Positions 53,841 to 64,000 of a stretch of DNA of 64,000 nucleotides are shown one piece after another. The stretch lies in the NCBI RefSeq assembly GCF_003473485.1, contig NC_053046.1, positions 7,574,001-7,638,000 on the forward strand, read 5' to 3'. The stretch's first letter is position 1. Each line of letters opens with the position of its first letter. This DNA comes from Medicago truncatula (taxonomy: Eukaryota > Streptophyta > Magnoliopsida > Fabales > Fabaceae). The position numbers were made by a program, and so were the translations under genes. The notes under the pieces were generated by a model. That model had not been told where the DNA came from, made no database searches, and saw only the letters and a program-made list of their open reading frames with translations.

Positions 53841-55690
53841 ATGATTTCTAAAAATATATTTAATTTAATAATGTAAAATTTTGGTATATAGAAAATATTC
53901 ATTGAAACAAATCTAACAACATTTTAGATGTTAATATATGTATTTATATATTAAAAAATATGGTCAAACTAATTTATATGAATATTGCACATTGTAAAAA
54001 TGCGACATATCTTTAAAAACGGACTAAGTATTAAGATACTACAAATAGAAAAAATGGTCTTGTAACAAATTATTTTGATAACCTATATAAATTATTAGTG
54101 CATGTTATTTGCTAGTATAAACTAAAGAATGAATTTTAAATTAAATATGAACTAGATCCTAAAAAAAAATGGGAAGAACGAAAATCACATGATAACTTGA
54201 GACCATTCTTTTTGTCAAGTAACTAGTGGATAAAGAAATTGAACTTTAAGATAAATAAGTGAGGTGTCTGGGGTTCGAACTCCGATCTTTACATAAATTG
54301 TGCATTATCCTTTATCAAATGAGTTAAGCTCGTGAAGACAACTTAAAACCACTTATGTGACAACTAAAAAATTTTAAAAAAAAAATATGGGAGTTAACAT
54401 AAAAACTAAAATAATTAGAAAAAGATAGTATGTAAATATAAAAGAAAATATTATTGTAAAATGGTTCTTCAAATATTATTCGTAACTCAGACAAAATGCA
54501 CTTGCCCATATATGGTCTCAATGAGTTGAATTGGTCAAAGGTATAGACATAGAAAACAGGGCCCTTGGAAAGCTATGATTAATAGAGGTAACAGACATAC
54601 TTGGAGCATCGTGCGGCCATGTTTTCATTCAGAACCGCGCGTGAGCAATGATTGAGGCCCCCCCTTAATTGATTTTCTTAACTCAATCATGAATATGACC
54701 CTTTTTTCCATTGAATTTTTTTATCTAAAAATTTATGAACTCAACTATTTTTACACATTCGAATGAACCTAACCTAACTCACCTGCATGCAACTCTTCCC
54801 AACATATAGTATGCAGTATCAGTGTATCACTTACTACTGCACTTTGAATTCTGAACTTTGAAGGTTAATTTGTTTCTTTTTGTTTTGTTCTTTCAATTGA
54901 ATATATACCACTCTTTTGTGTCAGTACATAACATACAACAAACACCTCGTTTGTGTCAAAGACTCATAAAAAAGTTGGTAGTTGGTTGGTGTTGCTAGCT
55001 GTGCTGTGCATATGTAGCTTGTGGACCAGATTGTTATTATTGGAGTTTAAGCATCCCATGGTAGATTACAATCAAAATACTGTGCCTGCACTGTGTGAGA
55101 TATGGGTTTCTTTCCTTATTTCTGTCATGCATGCTAGCTACTGCCTTCAAATTATTCTAGTCAAATAGCTACTCCTATTATACAGCCTTATGCAATATAC
55201 TCCTCCTAGATTCTTACAATGCAGCCAAATTCAATGTTTTAAAACCTGAACCGGACATTGATCTCATGGGATCTCCGGGTCATTGTTCAACCGTTTTAAA
55301 CGACTCAAATCATGATAAAACCACGGTTAAATTGTTTAAATAATTGAACTATAGACAATGCTGGTTAGGATTCTCAATCAACTGAATCGTCGAATTCACT
55401 TCGATTTTTAAAAACATTTGCCAAAACTTGTTCTTTTATCTATTATTCTTTAATGAGCGTTTGATTTGCTAATTCAATGATTAGATATCAAAATTTCAGT
55501 TGTATGATGTTTAATTTAAAAACTACGTTATGGAAAAGACAAAAATCGGGGGGAGGGGGCAAATGGTTACGGGATTTTTTTTTTCCGTATTGCATATTTT
55601 TGTTATTTTGTCTGTGTTATCTATTCTTCATCATAGTTCTTGATTAGGAGGCATTTGAGAATGATGTTGGCCGATACAAATATGATTCTT

Positions 55691-55849
55691 GTTAACGAGT
55701 GCCCGGGGCACTGATTAAGGAATCTATAATTAGAATTTCTGTTTTGGAAATATAAACTATCATTTTTTATCAAGTAATAATTACATTACTTTTTAATAAA
55801 AACTTACTTCTTTTGGTGCTTAACCAATGCCCCGGGAGCACTGGTTAAC
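55691..55849. mobile_element. GTTAAC-type MITE, best preserved copy
   Basis: Begins gttaacgagtgcccggggca and ends aatgccccgggagcactggt + taac, an inverted complement with few mismatches. 159 bases, with an AT-rich middle. Relatives at 27326, 36915, 53061 and 58085. Confidence 0.75.
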
Positions 55850-56436
55850 ATTCTCCTACAAATATAAAGAGTACCGAAAAGCCAAATTCTAGGTCTAATG
55901 GAGATTGAGAGTTTGAACACGACAAATGTAGGGTTTTATTCAGCGGTATGTAGAAGATAATGTTAATAATCATGTTGTTAATAAAAAACTTGTAAATTTT
56001 CAGGGAAAGATATTGATTCCTCAAGTTTAGATTGAGTACAAGAATGTGGAGTGTCATTATTGTCGTAATAAAACGCTTAGAAAAGATTTTTTTTGGGTGA
56101 GAGTTAATTGGTTGAGTGAGATGCAAAGAAACATGAATGGAAATAGAAAGAGTAGAATTCTATAGGTTAAGTCTAATAGAAGGAGTTAGACTTTCACAAC
56201 ATGATAAATTATAATTTAAATCATATATAAATAGATGTCAATATCATTTGTCAATATCATTATTCAACCGTGTTTTGAATATGATTACTTCTAAGTGATA
56301 ATTTTTAATTCGTTGGATCCGGAGTTTGAGTTTGAATCCATAATTTATCTCTACAATTAATATGTTTTGAGTTTTGTTGTTGGACTAAAAATATCATCAA
56401 ATGAGCATCGAAGTTTTTTTTTCATAATAAAATTTA

Positions 56437-56750
56437 GGTAAAATTACACTTTTAGTCCCTTAACTTAATTTCAGGTAATAGTTTGGTCCTTTATCTTTTT
56501 TTCATTTCAATTTAGTCCTTTTTGTCCATTTTTATATGAATTTTCAAGCTTAAAATTCATGATTTTATTTTCTTATACTATTTCAGTCTTCAAATCTATG
56601 ATCCTCGTCTATGTTTGCATAAGAATATAAGATTTGAAGCTTGAAAATGTATTTGAAAATGGACAAAAAAGACCAAATTGAAATGAAAAAAAATAAAGGA
56701 CCAAACTGTTACCTGAAATTAAGTTAAGAGACTAAAAGTGTAATTTTGTC
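56437..56750. mobile_element. MULE-type MITE with exact 9-base TSD, copy B
   Basis: Starts ggtaaaattacacttttagt and ends gactaaaagtgtaattttgtc (complement). It is flanked by exact taaaattta at 56428-56436 and 56751-56759. Interior phrases (atgatcctcgtctatgtttg, agatttgaagcttgaaaatg) match copy A at 47767 closely, so the two derive from one recent source. Confidence 0.85.
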
Positions 56751-57246
56751 TAAAATTTAAGGGTTTTATCCATTAGTAATTCAATTATTCATTAGTAACA
56801 ACACAACTTGAATTGAAAGTGGAACCAGATTCGTGGAATGATGAAAAGGGAATGGTGATGTTTAGGAGTGATGTTTTTTTGTGGGGTTATAACACAAATT
56901 TAAAGTGTTAAGACACATTCACAAATAAACAGATAAAAAAATAAATAAATTTATCATTATTATTGAAAAATTGGGTTAATGTGTATTTTTATGAGTATGT
57001 CAAAATGAGTTAGATTTGTAGTTATGATCGTATAAGTTATTATCCCAAAAATAGTTTATCAAATAATATATGTTATTCAATGTTTAGTGTCGTAAACTAG
57101 GGACCTAAGTGTAATATAATAAGATGTAGTATTGTTTATTTATTTTTGGAATAACTCACAAAACAATTAAAGATAAAAAAAAATATATAGATAGTAATAC
57201 AAAAATAAAACAAATAAAGAAAAACGGTAAGTACACAATAAAAATA

Positions 57247-57656
57247 AGGCTCAATTGCAGTTTTAACTCCCTATGTTTTAAGAAGTTGCGATTTTGGCCC
57301 CTTAGTTAAATAAACTACAAAACCGCCCCTAAGTATTGATTCTTTTGAAGTTTTGGCCCCCCATGTCAATTTCGACCGAGTCAAAGCTGATGTGGACGCC
57401 ACATATGTACTTATTTATTTTTTAATTAATGAAAAATAAAAATATATATAATTTTTTTATTTTTTAATTAAAAAAATATTTAAAAAATAAATAAATACAC
57501 ACGTGGCGTCCATGTGTGCATTGACTTTGTCAAAATTGGTCTGGGCCAAAACTGCAAAAAAGTCAATACTTAGGGAGCAGTGTTATAGTTTATTTAGTTA
57601 AGGGGCCAAAATTGCAACTTTTTAAAACATAGGGGGTCAAAACTACAATTAAACCT
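57247..57656. mobile_element. Inverted-repeat element, aggctcaattgcagttttaa ends
   Basis: The right end (aaaactacaattaaacct) complements the left. The arms include ttttggccccttagttaaat against atttagttaaggggccaaaa. About 410 bases, with a central gacgccacatatg / cacgtggcgtc pair and no coding frame. Confidence 0.7.
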
Positions 57657-58084
57657 AAAAATAATTTTATAAATATCCTTTCTTACATGAAATTGGAGAT
57701 GGTTTGTTTGGCTTTTGTGATGTTTCTAAGCAAAATCCAAATTCTTCAAATCAAATCGTGGTTGCTGTAAATGAAACTAAGGCCTACACATTAATCAATG
57801 GTTAGTTGGCAAAATTAAATAACATTATATTCTTATTCGTAAACGTCACATCATTCACACGTGCGGTCCCGCCACGTTCATTCTTTATGATAGCCTCGTG
57901 GTAGCAATGATTGGCCATGCTGGCCACCCGCACGAGTGGCTGGTTTATTATGCTTATGGGCCTTTTATTCTCATTACATGTTTATTTTCATCATTGAAAA
58001 TAAAAATGGATTGTATCACATACACCACCCATTTTCTTCTTCCACCCCTGACCTCCTAATTCACAATAATTTTCTAAACTCGGT

Positions 58085-58247
58085 TGTTAACCGGTGTCTT
58101 AAGGGCGTTAATTAAGGAATTCATTAATAGAAACTTTATCTTGAAAATAAAAAAATTTACTTTTGTTTTAGCAATAATTAAACAATTTTTTATTGCGAAG
58201 TTGCTTATTTTAATACTTTAACCAATGTTCAAAGGATACTCATTAAC
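58085..58247. mobile_element. GTTAAC-type MITE copy
   Basis: Opens gttaaccggtgtcttaaggg and closes caaaggatactcattaac. The length and AT-rich core match the copy at 55691. Confidence 0.55.
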
Positions 58248-58980
58248 ATTCTATTTTTTTAAATACATGAACTGTAGTTGCTGGAAAAAAAAGGAAAGAA
58301 GAAGGTTGTCCAAAAAATTAGTATAGAATAGCTGGAAAAATATCAGAAGAAAAAAAGTGTAATTGATATTTTATTTTATTTTTCTAAAGATGTCTCCTCC
58401 CTCTCAAAGTTTCCTATGTATACGGATGAAAATAGGTCTACCCAATCGATAAGAGCCTATGGCATAGACTACATCATATCCGAATTATTTTTCTGTTTTG
58501 TACTACGATTCATTTTTTCCCCCTCTTTTGTTTTTTACGTATTTGCTCTCTATGAAGTCCAAATACTCCAAACAAGGAGTTCTAACTGTATCAGAAACTG
58601 ATACTCTGTTGAAACTTGCAGGTACGTATTATGAAGTATCAAAATTTATAATTTTAATTTAAAAATATATTTTATCGGATACTTTTATGATACTCTGGAA
58701 ATACACACATATACTTATAGTAAGATACTTCACATATAGATATTCTATAAAAGATTAAGGGTAAGAATGCGAAATAGTGCTCTGAAAATTTAGTAGAGAT
58801 TTATATGATTCAATTTAAGATAGAAATCATTATAATTGTTTCTTGATTAATCGCTTAAATTTTTTTATTATTATTTTTTTTATTTTGTAGATGAAGGCAA
58901 CGAAAGAGGATATTCAATCAATTAACATTAGACAAAATTGGTATTGAGTTCGTTCAATGATACTTTTGTTGATATCATAT

Positions 58981-59515
58981 CATAAGAATGAAAATATTTT
59001 TTTTTTGACAAAAACAAAACGATATTCATTTATTCATTCGATAGAGTTCATCATTCAACACCGCTAAAAACGTAAAAGATGAATTTGCGAACAAACTCAC
59101 AACATTCAATTTAATAGCATAGAACGACATAATGCCTACAAAAATATATGATAAAATTAACTTGGCCAAAAATACTCATGCCTTCGGATCTGCAATGTTG
59201 ACACCCCAATCTTAAATTGAATAATCGATCTTTCAATATGAATCAAATGAACACCGCAACAAGACGAGAAATCAAACAACATTGCACAAGACGACGAACA
59301 ACACACCACCACACTCAGATGACAAAATCATGAAGAAAAACCTAGATCTATATGAAAAACACTTATTTAGATTGAAACAGAGAGAAAAGGATGACGAAGA
59401 TGAAGATGGGTGATTTCAGATAAAAAATTGACCCAAAACCACACACTTCGTAGAAGAACTAGAGAGGAAAAAACCTAGAAAGAAAAAACTAGGGCCAGCA
59501 TAAGAATGAAAATAT
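58981..59515 (-). mobile_element. Non-LTR retroposon with 17-base TSD
   Basis: Exact repeats cataagaatgaaaatat at 58981-58997 and 59499-59515 bracket about 500 bases. Next to the left repeat is a T run, i.e. a poly-A tail on the minus strand, followed by tttgtttttgtc-type 3' sequence. The minus-strand 5' part resembles a leader (ctagggttttt-like, then a short frame near 59410). No reverse transcriptase is present, so it is a severely shortened LINE or a SINE-like passenger. The perfect duplication implies a young insertion. Confidence 0.85.
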
Positions 59516-59525
59516 AATATAAAAT

Positions 59526-59677
59526 ATACTTTCTCCGGTCACTATTATAAGCAAAAATCAACTTTTTAAGTTCATTCATTAAATGCAGTATTTAGTCTAT
59601 ATTATTAACCAAATACATCATTTATTAAATGAATCTAAAAAGTTGACTTTTACTTATAACAGTGACTGGAGGGAGTA
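59526..59677. mobile_element. Stowaway-like MITE
   Basis: Runs from tactttctccggtcactatt to aacagtgactggagggagta. The arms pair over ataagcaaaaatcaactttt and its complement. 152 bases, related to the one at 50357. Confidence 0.8.
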
Positions 59678-59772
59678 TATGAAAACTTTACATTCTTCAT
59701 TTTGATCGCACGTATTATTTTTCGTAAATTGTTGCTGTTATAATTATTTATTAATTAAGAGTAATTAATGCT

Positions 59773-60070
59773 TACTCTCTCCGTCCCATAATAATAAATG
59801 AGCCATTTGCAAAAAAAAAATGTTCCAAAATAACTAAACCATTTCACTTTTTAATACAATATTAATTACTTTTTTTCCTTTATAACTATAATTAATATTA
59901 CTTTTATCATTTCCAATTCAATATATTTCACTTTACATTTATGATAGTGGAGAATGCACCAATACTTAACAAGTGCACTTAAAACTATTTTTCTCTTTCC
60001 TTAATTTATACATTTTTCTTAATATGTGTTAAATGAATTTTGGCTCAATTAATCCGGAACGGAAGGAGTA
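59773..60070. mobile_element. Stowaway-like MITE, longer subtype
   Basis: Starts tactctctccgtcccataat and ends ccggaacggaaggagta. 298 bases, AT-rich, non-coding, with TA at both borders. Confidence 0.7.
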
Positions 60071-60430
60071 TTTTTTTCTCAAGTATTTTACATGCATATA
60101 ATACTATAATTTTTCAAAACATATCTTAACTGTATCATATCTTAAATTTTAAAACTTTCGCATATCCGAGTATTTGTATCGTATCATACTTGCACCTGTC
60201 TTGCATAACATTTTTGATGTCTTATGTGTTGTTTTCACTAGTATCATAGGATTTTAAGGGTGAAAGTACAAAATAGTTTTAAAATCTCTCTCTTCTCCAT
60301 AAGAATCAAACATATATTTAACTAAGATTTATTATCTCCCCGTTTTAAATCAAATATATATTTAATTAAAATATTTGTCCTCCCATTCTCTCCCTTTTCC
60401 TCCCCCCTCCATTGAAATTTCTCATTCTTT

Positions 60431-61374
60431 GCTCTGTTTGGTAAAAATAAGCTATAAGCTAGCTGATAGCTGAAAAGCTAGCTGATAACTGATGACTGAT
60501 AGCTGATAGTTTATAACTGAAAAACTTGCTTATTAAAAATAATGTGTTTGATAAAATTAGCTGTTGGAGTGGTTGATAAGTATAAAATGACATGTTTTTT
60601 TTTTAATATGCATATAGACACACATATTTTTTTATAACGTATTTATTTTTTAATATTTTTAATTATAGTTAAATATGTTTTTGGTCCTTATAAATATTCA
60701 AACTTTTGGTCTTAGTCTCCATAAAAAAATTCTTCGACCTTTAATCCTAAAAAAAATTCACCGACAATTTTGATCTCTGCTTTATGAATCCCAAAAATAA
60801 GAGAAAGGTGAAAACAAAATGTGAGCTAGATTATATAAAATTTTACAGCGTACAATAGACTAGTTATTTTTTCCTTTAAAAAAAAAATAGGCTAGTTATT
60901 TTTTGTGCGGTGTACGACAGGTTAGTTATAGCAAAATATAAAACATTTCCTTAAAAAAAATACATATGAATATAAAGTTCTCCTTAAAATAAAACAACGT
61001 GGCATTTTTTTTAAGAAAAAAAATGGGGCGGTTATAAAGAATAACATGGGTAGTTGTTTAATTAAAAAATAATTAATTTAAATTAATAGGATAAAGTTGG
61101 AAGCAAATATAAAAAGCTACCAGCTATAAGATAAAAAGCTACTTGAAATATCTTTTCAAAAAATGCTATAAGCTTGTGAAAAAAGCTTGTTACCAAACAC
61201 GCCATGTTTTCATCTAACGAGCTTATAAGCTAATCCAACAAGCTATAAGGTAGCTTTTTTGTATTACCAAACACAGCTACTCTCTTTCGTTGAACTTATG
61301 AATGACTTTTCAGCTATCAGCTAGCTTATCAGCTACCAGCTAGTTTATAGTTTAATTTTACCAAACACAACCTT
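60431..61374. mobile_element. Large inverted-repeat element with ctgtttggtaaaa ends
   Basis: Begins gctctgtttggtaaaaataa and ends tttaattttaccaaacacaac. Subterminal agctagctgatagctgaaaa at the left and ttatcagctaccagctagtt at the right are clustered, partly palindromic agctagct/agctgata repeats. Such subterminal repeat clusters are typical of hAT and similar elements. The middle (60665-60790) includes a 'ttaaatatgtttttggtcct' segment of another family, apparently inserted. Confidence 0.65.
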
Positions 61375-61789
61375 AGTGTAAAGATAATGGCTTATAAAAA
61401 AAATGTGTGTATAACTAAATATTTATTTTCTCTAAAAATAAATATAACTAAATATTCATTTTCTCTAAAAATATAATCTCGGCTTTTTCTGTCCTTTTTT
61501 ACTCTTCAGCTCAGCCTTGTAAACAAAAAAATAATTTTTATTTCTATAAATAGTGGAATAGATTAGATGATAAACTAAATTCTACAATCGTTAGAAGGAA
61601 AAAAAACTAAATTTTACTAATTAATAGTGGCATAGATTGAATAAATAGATAAATGTTTGATAGAGATAAATATTTTTTTTGACAAAAATTTGTTGTTAGA
61701 AGTATATAAAGTAACAAAGAATGACACAATTCAAGTAATGAAAAATATCATTGACTTTCAAGAAATATCACTCAATAGTGGTTGAACCT

Positions 61790-62125
61790 AACACAACTTT
61801 ACAATAGAGGTATGAGGTGAGTTTGGTTCCACTTATAAACACATTTTTAAATTTTTTTTTATTCGATGTGAGACTCTTTAACACAATCTCTTACAACCAG
61901 CACAATTGAACTTGGTTCACGAGCATAAATAGTGGATGACCTGACAACAGAAACCTGATAACAGATGACTCAATGGATCTTAACGGAGACTCTCATACCA
62001 TCTATAAAATCATGGTTTAAACTAACATAACCTCGCAAGATCAGTTTACAAGTTGAAGATTGCACCTACTTATTAACACATTTTTAGACCATCTTTTATC
62101 TAATACGAGACTCTTCAACAAGAAT
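61790..62125 (-). repeat. Two reverse-oriented copies of the 'gagtctcacatcg' module
   Basis: At 61790-61900 and 62010-62125 the minus strand carries gagtctcacatcg-, ataagtgg- and gttgtgttaggtt-like phrases in the order seen at 53734. They lie about 110 bases apart and may be parts of one duplicated element. Confidence 0.5.
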
Positions 62126-63825
62126 TAAAACGACTATAATACGTTTAGATTTTTCTAATCATATGAACTAGAATATTCTTCGTCTCTAGCTAATTTTCTT
62201 GTAATCTATTACTTGCATTTTTCATGTCAATACTTACACTTTTATGAAGGATGAAGTTTAAAATAAGTTAGCATTCTGGCACCCAATAAATTTAATGAAG
62301 AAAAAAGGAATCCAAACCACTAGTATCTTTGGTTGCAAAGGAGCAACTCAAGTTGACAACATGGTTATACATGCCACTTATGATTACCAAGTTAGCTTGA
62401 GAAGATGTTATATGAATTTTCTCCTTAGACTACCTCCAACTTAGGTATTTAAAGATTTCATAATAGTAGTCGTAGATAGATTTTTTAAAATGGCTCGTTT
62501 CATTTTTTTTCTTCAAAAGATTAATGATATTTTCACGGTAACAAAAAAGAAAAACTCAACTCAATAAAAGCACTATCTAAAACAGCAACTTCTAAATACA
62601 CGTTAGATTCTCAAAAGGATTAATCTGTAGAAAACAAACGATACAAAAATAATATGTACAATATTTTTAATAAGTTAAATCTTAATTCCATCTCTTTCAA
62701 TCAATAAGATAAAATTGAAGATTTGAATATAGCCATTTGGATCCTTGTGTGGATAATTTCAGCTAGTCTTATCTCCAAAAGGGCGGCGATATTTTCTGCC
62801 TTCATTCCACAAACATGTAAACTTATTCCATATATATCACTTTCTAATTGTCTAATTATATCCATTCACTTGGTCATTTCAGAAAGAAGAAAAGAAAAAA
62901 CACCAATTAAACGAAGAAAGAAAGAAATATACATAAATAAAGTGACAAAGTGTCTCACATTAATCTTTGCATGCGTTGAATATAGTTGAACTGCTCTATG
63001 AAGATCAGAACAGGGGAAACAGAAAAAGTGTACACCACATAGATTTTTTTTTTGTGAATTCGACGGTTTTTAAGGGAATGGACCTAGTAATCTAAAGTTT
63101 GATCGAGTATCCTAGGGGAACAACGTTTGACCAGTATGCATGCCTCTACGCATGAGTCAGATTAGTCGTCCATTATTGGTGGATCGGAAACTGGTGCGAA
63201 AGCAAAAAGAAAAGTTTGATCGAGTATAAATAAATCAATAGTTATGCTAACATGTACTTTAAGACCATAGGATAAAGTTTCAAAAAATAACAAGTATTTA
63301 TTAAAAGGAAAATGTTACATGAACACCCTTTATTCATACACTCCATTATACACCCCATGTATTAGGGATATTTTGGTAAGTTCATCTCACAACCACACTT
63401 TATCTTCTATTTATGTGGGATCTAAGTTGTCACATGTCAGAATTTTGTGTTGGTGTAAAAGGTGTATTGCCACATGGGGTGATACATGTATCATCACTCT
63501 TATTAAAAAAACAACAAAAAAAGTTTTGAGATATAGACTAGCTTAATACATGAATATGTGTCTTAAAGACACACATGTTACCATTTTCCATAAATCTAAC
63601 CAAAAATTGTTTCTTGAAATATTGAACACGCGGTCTTCTAAAGTATTCGTGGGAAGTTGTTAATCTTTTGAGTTGAATAAAATCAAAATAAAAAATTAAA
63701 AGTTAGTTAATTTATTTTGAAGTATAAACTAAATATAATTAGCAAAGTGCACTGTTTTTCCATAGTGTAAAGCCAATTTCGCTGCTACTTTCCGGTTTTT
63801 TTCACTTTAAAGACAGAACAGAAGC

Positions 63826-63835
63826 TTATAAAAGC
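63826..63835 (+). promoter_or_regulatory. Candidate TATA box of the gene at the window end
   Basis: ttataaaagc is a strong TATA-type word about 160 bases before the ATG at 63989. It is followed by a C/A-rich stretch (cacaccctattggcttcacac) suited to a plant transcription start. Confidence 0.55.
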
Positions 63836-63988
63836 ACACCCTATTGGCTTCACACATTCATTGAAATCACATGCATCATTGATTTCTTATATGCAACTAC
63901 ACATAACAATTACCATTTTTTTTGTTTTGCTTTGAACAACAAAGTACAAACATAAATTAAGACCAGACAATTTTTAAGGTTAAGCACC

Positions 63989-64000
63989 ATGTCTGACTCA
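63989..64000 (+). CDS. Probable first codons of a gene cut by the window end
   Basis: caccATGtct gives Met-Ser-Asp-Ser in a good context, after a leader that follows a TATA-type box. Only four codons are visible, so the product cannot be named. Confidence 0.4.

Larger units (their letters stand above)
44856..63988. other. 19-kb gene-poor stretch with transposon debris
   Basis: After the DDM1 3' UTR I see no protein-coding gene on either strand. The region holds many MITEs (separate entries), simple repeats, and repeats with phrases such as gagtctcacatcgac and ggttcgaactccgatc that recur in plant dispersed elements. Stretches with nothing recognisable include about 45000-45780, 48300-50350, 50520-53050, 53850-55690, 56760-57240 and 62130-63800. 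Confidence 0.6.

Noticed and set aside
54225..54340. tRNA-like B-box phrase (ggttcgaactcc)
   Set aside because: No A box, acceptor stem or cloverleaf can be drawn. The phrase recurs in dispersed plant repeats.
62723..62989. 88-codon hydrophobic plus-strand frame
   Set aside because: AT-rich spacer readily produces Ile/Leu-rich frames. No promoter, no domain and a low-complexity Lys/Arg tail.

Overview
The window is plant nuclear DNA: AT-rich, with intron-split genes, GT-AG junctions and many short inverted-repeat transposons. The protein set (plant-specific TFIIB-related factor, PERK kinase, DDM1) fixes it as a flowering plant. A Mutator-type/plant-mobile-domain fragment and several Stowaway-like MITEs resemble families I associate with Medicago, so a legume is my best guess, but that is inference. 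Gene models were built by hand by joining reading frames across GT-AG junctions and checking that phase is kept.

Layout. 208-4192 (+): plant-specific TFIIB-related protein (pBrp-like, 3 exons, 487 aa). 5189-5695 (+): single-exon plastid membrane protein with a duplicated Gly/Pro membrane unit (RIQ/DUF1118-like). 6839-8804 (+): tentative 80-codon spliced ORF ending 24 bases before the next gene. 8829-12164 (+): PERK proline-rich receptor-like kinase (7 exons, 604 aa). 14427-18355 (+): TauE/SafE family membrane transporter (12 exons, 470 aa). About 18.6-27.8 kb: a transposon graveyard with a Helitron 3' end, a Helitron-type RPA70-like remnant, a Mutator-type remnant, a 139-base-arm inverted repeat and many MITEs. 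27864-28532: a 5'-truncated second copy of the last three TauE exons. 29.0-31.4 kb: a 145-base minisatellite, a LINE RNase H remnant and a tandem MITE pair. 31636-34624 (+): mitochondrial-type pterin-4a-carbinolamine dehydratase (6 exons, 187 aa). 39387-44855 (+): DDM1-type SNF2 chromatin remodeler (15 exons, 750 aa). 45-63.9 kb: no recognisable gene, only transposons and AT-rich spacer. 63989: probable start codon of a gene cut by the window end, with a TATA box upstream.

All recognised intact genes are on the + strand. They act in unrelated pathways (transcription, thylakoid organisation, wall sensing, membrane transport, pterin recycling, DNA-methylation maintenance), so there is no sign of an operon or pathway cluster. 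I found no clearly new multi-gene system. The most unusual items are the truncated TauE paralog that looks as if it was recently under selection, the Helitron/RPA segment, the long inverted repeat, and the spliced ORF in front of the PERK gene.
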